Shown: positions 9,171 through 16,972 of the stretch, piece after piece | Layout of the letters: each line of letters opens with the position of its first letter | How positions within the stretch are numbered: the stretch's first letter is position 1 | Origin: Prototheca cutis | Taxonomy: Eukaryota; Chlorophyta; Trebouxiophyceae; Chlorellales; Chlorellaceae | DNA: 16,972 nt | NCBI GenBank assembly: GCA_002897115.2 | Contig: BCIH01000015.1 | Span: 19,562 to 36,533 of the forward strand | Direction: 5' to 3' | The notes under the pieces: model-generated | What the model saw: the letters and a program-made list of their open reading frames with translations, nothing else | What the model was told of the DNA's origin: nothing | Database searches by the model: none | Program-made: the position numbers and the translations under genes

Positions 9171-10419
9171 TTAGGCCTTTTCGATCCAGACCTCATTGTG
9201 GCGCGCGAAGAACTGGTAGGGCGGGTCAAAGGCGGCAAAGGTGTAGGCGGTGGAGGTGACGTTGAATCCGTCGGCAGTCACGGCCGCCGTCAGGACCTCG
9301 GCCATCTTGGACATGCGCCAGCCGTCAAAGATGTAGCCGCCCTTGACGGCGACAAAGGCGGTGAAGGCAGGGAGCTCTTCGACAAACAGGTCTGTGCTGT
9401 TGGGCGCGGGAGGTGAGCCCTGCAGAAAGGATAACAAGGGGTGGTGGGAGGGGTGAGTAGTTTTTTTTGTTTTTGTTTTTTTTTTTTTTNGGGGGGGGGG
9501 GGGGGGGTNGTTGGTCACTTCATGGCTGTCCAGTGGCAGAACCGTGGCTTTGCTGTGGTCTCTGTTACGCCCATCGATAGGTCTATGTGATGTGGGCCCA
9601 CACCGATACATTGCATTGCCCACAACGCAGTGCATGCATTCCACCGTGACACAGAGACCGCGCTCGACGCACAGCAAAGGAGAGGGGAACAAAGTAGGAG
9701 ACAGTGATGTTGGCCAGGCAGAAGGGGCAGCCTGAGGAGTTGACGTAGACGCGGACGGGCACGGTCTCGGGCAGGGTGACGTTGTCGGCGTTCGCGCCCT
9801 TGAGGTACTTGGAGATGCGCTGCGTTGTTTTTGAGAGGGGATGGGGGTTTGGGGGAGGTTCTGAATACCCAGATTGACTGCCAAATGTCTGCACACCCCC
9901 CATCCCATTTCTCCGGCGTTCTTTCTTGGAGGGGAAAAAATGATAAAAGAAACAGTTCAACAGCTTCTTCACGTACCTTGAGGCCCACGGTCATGGCGAT
10001 GGAGGGGGAGACGCTCTCGATCTGAGTAGACACCCAGGTAGCTGCACAGGGCCGGGGTAGGGTTTTTGCGGTGCGGTGAGTGGGGCAAGGGCAGTACATC
10101 AAGCCTAGCCCAGGGTTTTTTGAAACCCCAGGCCACGGAATGGGAGATGCTGCACCACAAGCGAGACCGAAACCCAACCACAGACATGCAAACACTTACA
10201 GCTCTCATAGTCGCGGATCTCGTACAGCATCGTGGTGTTGACGACGGTGTAGGCGGGGCAGTCCAGACCGTGGCAGAACAAGGGGGCAAGGCCGACCTCC
10301 GGCAGGGCCTCCTGGCTAGCGCTCAGGGCATTGTAGAGCGGCTCGGGGCGGGCAATCGCGCCATTGATGGCGCACAAGAGGGCAACCGCGGCCAAAATGG
10401 CGGCGGGGTTGCGCATCAT
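9171..10419 (-). CDS. Secreted SOUL-family haem-binding-like protein (4 exons, 226 aa)
   Basis: SOUL/HEBP-domain protein; the family binds haem or other tetrapyrroles, but the role of this secreted form is unknown. Exons: 10419-10200, 10041-9977, 9819-9673 and 9419-9171, 681 nt in frame. An N-terminal signal peptide is visible (hydrophobic AAILAAVALLCAI, cleavage probably near residue 20-25). SOUL landmarks follow: YEIRDYES, TWVSTQIES, ISKYLKGAN, VSYFVPL, FVEELPAFTAFV and the C-terminal DPPYQFFARHNEVWI. Six N-glycosylation sequons (NTT, NVT, NSS, NIT, NST, NVT) fit passage through the ER. A CPFC motif sits at residues 126-129. Two in-frame ATGs are adjacent at the start; the first is used. 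A TATA-like box lies about 130 bp upstream. Intron 3 holds a T14-N-G17 tract. Confidence 0.9.
9461..9507. repeat. T-rich then G17 homopolymer tract in SOUL intron 3
   Basis: T-rich DNA (T8, GT5, GT14) runs into one N (9490) and then seventeen G on the plus strand. In the SOUL transcript it reads C17, N, then A-rich, inside the 253-nt intron 9672-9420. It is close in build to the PSAT intron tract. Confidence 0.88.
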
Positions 10420-10913
10420 CGCGGCGGCCGTCGCTCGGGGACCGAGAGGGTTTGCAATTTTGCCTTAATACGTGCAGTACTTTGATCGCTGCGCGTTTAA
10501 TCACCGCAGCTGAATTCCGTCCAATTGTTGTACTACTGATCACGGTCCGATATATACGCGGGCTCCGTGGAAACGCGACAGGTTTCGCGGGCGGCACGTT
10601 TTGGTAGGGCTGGATCGCAGCCGCGCCGAACCCAGGGTTTCTGGCANGTGCGGCGGGCGTCGTGACGGGGGAATTTAACGGGATTTATTTTTCTCCCAAA
10701 CAGCGAATCCCCCGACCTCATCACCAGGGCGCGCAACTTTGTTGAGGGGATTGGGGAAATCAACTCGAAAAAATCGTGNAGGATAGTTCGCTTGGTGCCA
10801 GACTGGTAAAGCACAGTGCACTCTCCATTTTGGGGGCACACCCGCATGGTGCTATCAATCAGATAGATTGTTGATTGTGGACGGGGAGGGCCGGCAGCTC
10901 GGGCGGGTGCCAG
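10420..10913. promoter_or_regulatory. Divergent promoter region between SOUL and LSM1
   Basis: The start codons of SOUL (minus) and LSM1 (plus) face outward over 494 bp, so both promoters should be here. A TATATA element at 10549-10556 sits about 130 bp from the SOUL ATG. No clear TATA box lies close to LSM1, which is common for housekeeping genes. Long minus-strand open frames across this region lack any motif and were not called. N bases at 10647 and 10780. Confidence 0.55.
10549..10556 (-). promoter_or_regulatory. TATA-like element for SOUL
   Basis: TATATA in otherwise GC-rich DNA, upstream of the SOUL start on the minus strand. With transcription starting ~30 bp downstream, the 5' UTR would be about 100 nt. 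It also lies ~360 bp upstream of LSM1, too far to serve that gene well. Confidence 0.35.
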
Positions 10914-11747
10914 ATGGACCCTCCCGTTATCCTCCCACCAAACATCGATGACATCCCACCCCCAGGACTTGCACTGGTCCTGGAACTCGACAAGCTCCTT
11001 CTTGTACAATTGCGAGATGGGAGGAAGCTCCTGGGCACGCTGCGATCCTTCGATCAGTTTGCAAACCTGGTCCTGGAAGGTGTGTGTGTGTGTGTTGCAA
11101 CAGGCTGAAGCAGTTTGCCATTCCGGTGTAAGCATGGCTTTTGATCGCTTTTCGTGCGGTGAAAGGAAGACCTGTCGGGCATCTCACACGCCAATGTATG
11201 TCATCCCGTGCTGCAGGCACCAGGGAGAGGATAGTGGTGGGCAACCAGTACGCCGAGGTGCCGCTGGGACTGCAGGTTGTCAGGGGAGAAAACGTGGTGC
11301 TCATGGGCGACATCAACCCCGCCATGGACCCTCCGCCAGGCCTTGTCCGGGTGCGTTGTTGAAATCAAGGGATGCTGTGTGCTGTTTTTGGTGTTGGGAA
11401 AGTGCATGGGCATGAGTGGGTATGTGGGTGTGACGGTTGGGGAACGCCTACTCCCAGTGAAAGTGTCTGTGTTGCTGGAAATGCGAGCAAAAGCATGGGC
11501 GAAGCGCACCACATTTGGCTATGTGATGATTCACCGACGTGCACTGGAGTTTGCTTGGTGGGATCACAGTTTGCAGCCAGTCAGAAGAGTGGAGCCCGTC
11601 TGCAGAATCAGGCTTTAGAAAACCCGAACTCTCCTGGATGTGCAGGTGTCGGAGCCGGAAATCCGGAAGACGCAGGAGGCAGACAAGGAGGCAGAGCGGA
11701 TGAAGGGCACGTTCCGTACCAGGTTTGACTTTCTCATGGACGAGTAG
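10914..11747 (+). CDS. LSM1: U6 snRNA-associated Sm-like protein LSm1 (3 exons, 133 aa)
   Basis: In the family, LSm1 is the defining subunit of the cytoplasmic Lsm1-7 ring, which binds the 3' end of deadenylated mRNAs and promotes decapping in P-bodies. Exons: 10914-11079, 11217-11350 and 11646-11747, 402 nt in frame. The Sm1 motif is clear ([10 protein letters not shown] at 34-43, FDQFAN at 46-51, ERIVVG following), as is Sm2 ([11 protein letters not shown] around 78-88). The charged C-terminal tail with VSEPEI and [14 protein letters not shown] is specific to LSm1 rather than LSm8 or other Sm proteins. ATG 10914 gives a short N-terminus of plausible length and no leader. The intron 1 donor lies at the edge of a GT microsatellite. 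Converges with the TAF1A-like gene. Confidence 0.95.
11080..11095. repeat. GT microsatellite overlapping the LSM1 intron 1 donor
   Basis: Eight GT units begin exactly at the donor of LSM1 intron 1. Only the first GT keeps the phase with the acceptor at 11216 and gives the family-like junction [12 protein letters not shown]. Using the next GT would shift the frame. Confidence 0.9.
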
Positions 11748-12170
11748 GCGCCGGAGGAACGGCAGACACCTCCGGCCGCCGTGGTGGCGTGCCAGAAACC
11801 TCCGGTCAGCGCGGAGTGGCGAGTTTTTGAGGCCACAATGAAGCCGCCAGACTGCAGCTCGCACATGCTTGCTGATGCTTGCTGATTCTCCAGACGAGCA
11901 AGCGCTCCTCCTTTCCTCAGTGCAAGAGCCAATGGCGGCATCTGTGGGAGCACCGGTCCCTGTTGCCCTTTGGAGGGGGATTGAGATGGTTTGGAGCTCC
12001 TTTCCCTCTGGCTAGAACGTCTATCAATTCGCTCTTCTCTTCCAAAGAGTTGTTTGGTGTAAACGACGATAAGCAGGGGATGAGGAGTGAAATGGCACAA
12101 ATTCACTGTACGTTGTGTGACCTCGATGCATGAAAGATCTGTGACAACAGCTCTGGTTTGCCCAGCAGAT
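11748..12170. other. Convergent 3' spacer between LSM1 and the TAF1A-like gene
   Basis: Stop codons face each other over 423 bp. A plus-strand TGTAA lies at 12058-12062, about 310 nt after the LSM1 stop. A long minus-strand open frame (11615-12502) crosses the spacer and antisense LSM1, but has no motif and does not fit the splice phases; it was rejected as a gene. Nothing else is visible. Confidence 0.6.
12058..12062 (+). terminator. Possible poly(A) signal TGTAA for LSM1
   Basis: Chlorophyte-type TGTAA on the LSM1 strand. At about 310 nt past the stop it would give a fairly long 3' UTR, reaching close to the end of the convergent gene. Weak evidence alone. Confidence 0.35.
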
Positions 12171-15100
12171 TCAGGTTTGCATGGCTGTGTCGTGTTCCTC
12201 GTCGGCAGTCTCCGTGCATGCTGCCACAATTGCAGCCCAGTCCTGTGCCTGCTGCTCTCGTCGCCCCGCCGCATGCCTGTTGTTCCACGTGATGGGGATT
12301 CCAAAGGGAGATTTTGGTTGCTTGGCTGGCATGATGAAAAGTCACTGGATTGGTCGGGGTCGGTTGCAGCACGACAACGGGGCCACTGTGCCGGGGGAAG
12401 GCAATGGCCACCACCAGCAAAAATCCCGAGTGCAATACCAGCACCAGTGAACAGCACAGCCAACAGGCCCCCCTTTCCCTTCCCTTCCCTTCCCCTGCGC
12501 ACCTGATGGCGTACCAGACGAGCTCCAGGTCAGCCTGCAATCGCGTTAAAGCCTGGTCGTTCTCGCCAATTGCGGCATAATACATCCGGATCAACCCTTG
12601 CAGGGCCTGCTCTCCATCGGCAGTCACTGTGTCACCACTCCGCTGGGCCAGCCAGATCTGCTGCACAACTGCCGCCGTGGCCACCCATTCGGGGGGGACA
12701 CAGGCCGGACACCGGGACTCCAGCCATGCGCGGCAGACGATGGTGTCCTTCCACCAGACACGCTCCTCCAAGCCGTCTATCCACGCCTCCCAGTTTGCAG
12801 CAATCGTGCCCGAGGGGGTTTCATCGCTTGCTGCCGGTGNCGTGCCATCGTATTGGTTCATATACGCACGGGCGTTGGCCAGGAGACAGTCCAGCGATGC
12901 CCTCCACACTGCAGCGGCAAATCCACAGACGATGGAGTGGATCGTAAAGAGCCGGTGGCCATTCGTAGCATGCGATTGCGCACATCACGCCGCACGCTTC
13001 TCCCAAACCCACCTGCCCACGCACGCTGTGCCACAATGCAGTCTTCCCTCGTGCCGCCCACATCATGACGCTGGCTGGCATCACCGTCCTGCTCCCGCCT
13101 GCCGACCAGACCAGGTGTGCAGTCCAGTGCAAGGAGCAGCGCCTGGATGCACCGCCGGTCCGGCCAGTATGTTTTCAAAAGGCTGACCAAGGCTGCAGGG
13201 AAAGGAGCATCGCGCAAGACACAGAGTCGTTGCTTGCATTTGAACCAACAACAATGCCTGAAACCCAATCTACCGATGAATGAATGAATGAATGAACGAC
13301 TGGACGGGGCACATGAACCGTTCCGCAGCAACAATTGCGCATTGACGTGGATTGATTGTCTCGTTCAAGCCCCCTCCACACCATAAGCAACCCTCACCAA
13401 AGCCGAGGCTCCCAGTCCAGACGGTTATCACTATGACTACTACGACCACACGCACGCACCGTGGATGGCTTCCACGTCGCCGGGGCTGCTCTTCAACATG
13501 ACCAGCAAGGGCTCTGTGAGCTCCGTAGGTGCAGACATTGTTGCCTCGGGGGTAACGACGGCAGTCTGCTCGCCCGCAGACTCGTTTCCTCGTGGCGCCT
13601 TTGAAACGGCCGACAGGAAACACAGCGCCGCGGCATCCGCGTCCACCCTGCCTTCTAAACTGTCAAACAACCGACCCGCCTCTGCAGAAGAGGGGCAGAG
13701 TCATCGGCGCTTTTGATGGGGCATTACGGATTGGCTTGGGGGGAGCGTTGTGTCCAACACCCATGCAGCGCGGCAGTGCACGACGTGTTGCTCGCACTTG
13801 CGTCCTGGCCGTGTGTCTTGTACAGTTCCAGCAGCCGCCAGACGGGCTCCATCGCCGCAGGTGCCGCCTCCAGCACTGCCTGCATGCAGTGCCGGCCACT
13901 GATTGCGCCCGCCTGCCTTCCTGGGGAGTTTTCATAGCCATGCACGCATGCGACAGACGTACATTCCATGACGGCTATTTTTCTGATGCCCAACCAGCAG
14001 AGGGGAAAAAGTCCAAAAATGCACCGAAAAACCAGCAACACACCAGCCAGTGGCGCTCGGCGTCCTCGGCCAGTTCTCTGGCCATGCGTCCGGCCCGTGT
14101 GGCGACGGCCCGGTCAAACACCAGCGGATCCCACTGGACCTGCGCACCCGCGGCATCCCGGATGCAGCCGCGCCACTGCGCGTGGCGAATGGCCGCGCGG
14201 AGCCCCGCGACCTCGGCCTGTTCCCCTGCCTGCATGCCCTCTGCTGCGGTCAACTCTGCTGAACCCAGCTGGTCGTAGGCCTCTGCTAGAGACCCCTGGC
14301 CCAGGGTCAATCGTACCAGCCGCAGCTGCGTCGCACGTCGCTGGGCGGGGTCGGTTTGGTACGCCGCCGCCCTTCTGAGAAGTCTCTTGCACTGCTCGAC
14401 TGTCGTAGGTGGAGTTGGGGTGCCCAGGGAGCCGGCCAAGAGTGCATCGTAGCCTGTTATTTTCGTTTGGATTGCATGCATAGTAGTGGGGGAGGGGTGG
14501 AGTGGGTGGGGGGTTGGCTACTGAAAGGGGGGTCGGTCAATCAGTGAGTGGTGCTGCATGCCTGCGGTGCCGTCCACTGCTTTTTGGCTACCATTCAGCA
14601 GGGTTCCAACATCACATCCCACGACCCAGACCCCCAGCAGTGCTCCACAGTATGACCACAAATCAGCACTCCACAAACAGGGCCCACCAGTTTCGAGCGC
14701 CGTTGCGTATCGGTTGTGGGATGCCCCGGACCGGAACTGCCAGTTCCGATGCATGAGATTTTGGTGCTGCATGGATGCCGGCATTGCATGTGGCAGCAGA
14801 GGGGTGAAAGCCAGAAGACCTGCTCCATACAAGGGCTGGCTGGAAACCGGCCGACGACACACGTGTCACCGCAACGCATGCCCATGCCGCGATCCATTGG
14901 ACTGTTCATGTCAGTCAATGGCGCCAGCGACCACCAGGCAACCATAACACCCCCCACACCCCCATCCACCAACCCACACACCTCCGACTGGAGGATGGTG
15001 GCAATGACTGCNGCGAGGGCTGCGGGACGGCGCTGGGCTGCGAGTGCCGGGACCAGTCCCGTCAGCATCTCAATCTGATGCCCACGCTCCTGCAGTTTGT

Positions 15101-15557
15101 TTGAAGGGGCGAGGGAACTTTTCCACGCATGCACTGTATGTGTCGATGCCGAAGGTGATGGCACTCCTTGTCTGGGGCAAACTACCACTACCTCATCTCC
15201 AAACACTGTCCATTCATCCTGTCCTGAATCAGGCCTTCACACCCCTTCCCACCAGCAGCAGCACGTACCCGGAGTGCATCTGGAAAGCTGGCATGCACAC
15301 GCCAGTTCCGTTTGCTGCATGGATTGTCTCGAAGTTGCATCTTTTGTCTGGTACCCCTTGATCCTCCATCCAAACGACAATCAATCGACCACATGAACCC
15401 GGCTCGACCACCTTCATAAACCAGCACCAAACCACTCAATTGCCTGGAGCGAGATGGCAGAGAGGGTTGGCTCGCCTGGGTCTCGGGGCCCTCCATCTCC
15501 TCCATGCTGTCCATGAGGCCGGGGTCCTCACAGTGGCTGTGCTGTGGAGTGCGTCAT
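12171..15557 (-). CDS. Divergent helical-repeat protein, possibly TAF1A-like (RNA polymerase I SL1/TIF-IB subunit)
   Basis: Eight exons are well supported by phase: 15089-14982, 14766-14688, 14453-14044, 13912-13798, 13681-13460, 13192-13013, 12908-12503 and 12276-12171, giving 541 aa. The product is alpha-helical, rich in Ala and Leu, without signal peptide or membrane segments, and ends in an acidic tail (TETADEEHDTAMQT). The pattern RGHQIEMLTGLVPALAAQRR, a break, then RYATALETGYDALL resembles the opening of plant TAF1A proteins. LLVMLKSSPGDVEAIHALV followed by PDRRCIQALLLAL resembles their TPR-like core. This is from memory of the family, not alignment, so the name is tentative. The 5' end is unclear: ATG 15557 with exon 15557-15532 and a strong acceptor at 15444 is my best start, but its link to exon 15089 is unresolved. 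An alternative start is ATG 15514. N bases: 12840, 15012. Confidence 0.6.
12471..12495. repeat. CCCTT pentanucleotide repeat
   Basis: About four CCCTT units on the plus strand, starting 7 nt inside the last intron of the TAF1A-like gene. In the transcript it forms a run of GGG-AA blocks just after the 5' splice site, which could act as intronic splicing enhancers. Confidence 0.8.
13276..13295. repeat. ATGA microsatellite, 5 units
   Basis: Five perfect ATGA units within an intron (13459-13193) of the TAF1A-like gene. Simple-sequence repeat without visible function. Confidence 0.9.
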
Positions 15558-15633
15558 GCGCAGCTCATCAAGCTGTGGCAAGGCCACTCTCCCAGCGCCG
15601 ACCCACCAAGCAAGTGGTGGTTGAAATGTCAGC

Positions 15634-15648
15634 AGTATAAATTTAAAT
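15634..15648 (-). promoter_or_regulatory. TATA-like element for the TAF1A-like gene
   Basis: On the minus strand the sequence reads ATTTAAATTTATAC, an isolated AT-rich patch about 80-90 bp upstream of the proposed ATG at 15557. This supports a gene start here, although the first exon remains uncertain. Confidence 0.4.
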
Positions 15649-15944
15649 GACTGTATCCAGGCGTAGAAATGGGAATCAATGCCAGGACCGGGGCACAGCG
15701 CCATCACTCGTCAGACAGGACCCATGCCACAAGAACGGTGCCTGGCAAGGGCCTGCCCGTCGATCTACGTCGTCGCGCCTCGACTGGACATCTGCGTTTG
15801 ATAAGAATACATGTCTTTATTCCACATCAAAACATTTGTCGAGCTGCACTATTGCATGCGCGAGCGGCTTCAGGTTCTGTGTGTCGATTGGCATCCCCCG
15901 ACGGCGAACGACCACTACCGAGCTGTTTGAAAAAATCCGTGCAA

Positions 15945-15961
15945 CCCCCCCCCCCCCCCCC
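15945..15961. repeat. C17 homopolymer
   Basis: Seventeen C on the plus strand in the divergent spacer. Same length as the G17 runs at 4314-4330 and 9491-9507. The exact length may be a sequencing or assembly effect. Confidence 0.85.
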
Positions 15962-16112
15962 AGTAGGACGGAGGACATTTTGTCTTACACACTGACCTGC
16001 TCTGCGCTCTGAAAACTCCATGGCATGTTTGTGAAAGTCAAATAAGACGACGCCACGGTGCTCCGCTGTTGTGGCTAGTCTAGAGGAGTCCCGAGAGTGA
16101 GGGTTGGTGGCG

Positions 16113-16886
16113 ATGGCAGCCTTCAAGGCGGGCCTGCTGCTTGTGGTTGTCCTGTTCACCGCAGGCGCGCAGTGCCGCAAGCTGAGCGATTTCAGAGCCG
16201 TGCTCCAAACCGAGTATGGCGATCTCCACCTAGCATTTTACCCCGAGGTGAGGAGCTGGCTGATGAGACTGTGCGTGGGTGGCAGTTTAGGTGTTGGGCT
16301 GTTCCTGCAACTTGCTATTGGTGGGCCACGCCTCCCTGGGCCCACGAAAGCACCGAGGCACCACTCAGCAGCGTACCGTCTCTACCCCAACATTTCATGG
16401 CCCCCTTCAACAACACACAGATTGCTCCAAAGACGGTGGAGCTGGTGGTTGCGCTGCTGGAGTCGGGATCGTACAACACCAACCATTTTTTCCGTGTGGA
16501 CAAAGGGTTTGTGGCCCAGGTCGCAGGCGTCATCGGCGGCCGCTCCGCAAAGCTCGACCAGCGCCAGCAGGTTGTTCTGGGTTGTGTTGCGGCCTGATGG
16601 CGGTGGGGTCGTGGACACTCCACTGCACGCGACTGCTCCAACCAAAACAAGGCTGCCGGTTGTTCTTCATCATGGACCCTTTGTTAACGCGGATCCTTGA
16701 CAACAAACCTCTCCTGCAGGCCCTGGCAACAAAGACGGTCCCCCTGGAGGTTCGCAAGGATGTGAAGCATGACAAGCGGGGCATTCTGTCTCTTGCCCGG
16801 CACGCCGACCCAAACTCTGGCGGCTCATCCTTTTCCGTGCTGCTGGGGCCGGCACCGCACCTCGACATGCAGTATGCCGTGTTTGG
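16113..16886 (+). CDS. CYP23: CYP23-like secreted cyclophilin (peptidyl-prolyl isomerase), first three coding exons, cut by the window end
   Basis: Cyclophilin-type prolyl isomerase entering the secretory pathway; plant CYP23 is the closest family I recognise. Exons: 16113-16247, 16421-16570 and 16720-16886, the last ending in phase 2 at GTAAGC, so the gene continues beyond the window. Residues 1-~22 form a signal peptide (hydrophobic GLLLVVVLFTAGAQC). The domain starts at TEYGDLHLAFYPE, followed by IAPKTVELV and YNTNHFFRVDKGFVAQV, then RGILSLARHADPNS and SSFSVLLGPAPHLDMQYAVFG. Arg70, Phe75 and Gln78 match the catalytic positions of cyclophilin A. The positions of its cyclosporin-contact Trp and active-site His are His142 and Tyr147, as in CYP23-type proteins. 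ATG 16113 is chosen because it opens the signal peptide. The missing part should hold the end of the barrel. Confidence 0.91.
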
Positions 16887-16961
16887 GTAAGCGGAGAGGG
16901 GTGATTTATTTATATATCCTTGGGGGAAACGAGGGCTGTAGAAAAGATGGCGATGGTGGTA

Positions 16962-16972
16962 GGGGGGGGGGG
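16962..16972. repeat. Poly(G) run at the right edge
   Basis: At least eleven G end the window, inside the third intron of the cyclophilin gene. The true length is unknown because the sequence stops within it; assemblies often break at such runs. Confidence 0.8.

Larger units (their letters stand above)
15558..16112. promoter_or_regulatory. Divergent promoter region between the TAF1A-like gene and the cyclophilin
   Basis: The two genes are transcribed outward from this 555-bp spacer. An AT-rich TATA-like element lies at 15634-15648 on the TAF1A-like side. A C17 tract is at 15945-15961. No TATA box is evident close to the cyclophilin start. Open frames on the plus strand in 15647-16012 show no motif and cross the poly(C), so they were not called. 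Confidence 0.5.

Noticed and set aside
9720..9780. GILT-type thiol reductase, suggested by the CPFC motif
   Set aside because: The surrounding motifs (YEIRDYES, TWVSTQIES, DPPYQFFARHNEVW) are those of the SOUL family and no other GILT features are seen.
10533..11135. 200-codon minus-strand open frame between SOUL and LSM1
   Set aside because: Antisense to LSM1 exon 1, contains N bases and has no motif; treated as chance.
11806..11860. Alternative last exon of the TAF1A-like gene using the acceptor near 11860
   Set aside because: The phase fits and a stop follows soon, but the intron would be over 600 nt, far longer than the others. The 12276 acceptor gives a longer, coding-like tail.
11615..12502. 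295-codon minus-strand open frame with a hydrophobic stretch near its start
   Set aside because: It runs antisense to LSM1 exon 3 and through the last intron and last exon of the TAF1A-like gene in the wrong frame. No motif beyond the hydrophobic run; a phase-correct exon at 12276-12171 with a proper stop explains the region better.
14595..15206. 203-codon minus-strand open frame reading through the ERGHQ exon of the TAF1A-like gene
   Set aside because: Only 15089-14982 looks coding; the rest crosses good GT and AG sites and intron-like DNA. An exon at 14766-14688 fits both phases and replaces the read-through.
15647..16012. 121-codon plus-strand open frame in the divergent spacer
   Set aside because: It depends on the exact length of the C17 tract, translates to Pro runs, and has no motif.
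1..16972. tRNA, rRNA or transposon genes
   Set aside because: Looked for cloverleaf-type elements, rRNA-like blocks, transposase or reverse-transcriptase motifs and terminal repeats by eye; none was convincing. A tRNAscan-SE and Rfam scan would settle small RNAs.

Overview
This window is nuclear DNA from a photosynthetic eukaryote, most likely a green alga of the Chlorella/trebouxiophyte type (the lineage is inference). Every gene is split by short GT-AG introns. Several proteins are of plant/algal type: a phosphoserine aminotransferase with a plastid-type leader, a CCR4 homolog of the plant 5/6 kind and a CYP23-like cyclophilin. Two genes are followed by TGTAA, the usual chlorophyte poly(A) signal. 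I see no bacterial, viral or transposon genes.

Layout from left to right: presenilin (-, 36-2512); phosphoserine aminotransferase (-, 3032-4676); nucleoside diphosphate kinase (+, 5127-6106); a CCR4-type exonuclease/endonuclease/phosphatase protein (-, 6488-8693); a secreted SOUL-family haem-binding-like protein (-, 9171-10419); the Sm-like protein LSM1 (+, 10914-11747); a divergent helical protein that may be the RNA polymerase I factor TAF1A (-, about 15557-12171); and the first three coding exons of a secreted CYP23-like cyclophilin (+, 16113 to beyond the window end). Spacers are about 380 to 555 bp. Exon structures were worked out by hand from splice sites, reading phase and conserved protein motifs. 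All 30 introns I rely on keep the frame, and the seven recognised genes give family-typical products. The 5' end of the TAF1A-like gene is uncertain.

The genes are mostly unrelated housekeeping functions, not an operon or a dedicated system. Two share a theme: LSM1 and the CCR4-type protein belong to families that act in cytoplasmic mRNA decay (decapping and deadenylation). The secretory and membrane set is presenilin, the SOUL protein and the cyclophilin.

The most notable signals are: a 9-nt microexon plus a 6-nt first coding exon in the NDP kinase gene; a roughly six-fold excess of the palindrome GCATGC, mostly in introns and spacers; three composite poly(T)-poly(G) tracts, all inside introns, one of them forming a splice acceptor; and the poorly recognisable TAF1A-like gene. 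I found no convincing novel multi-gene system. Isolated N bases, several inside exons, and a poly(G) run at the right edge suggest draft-assembly quality.
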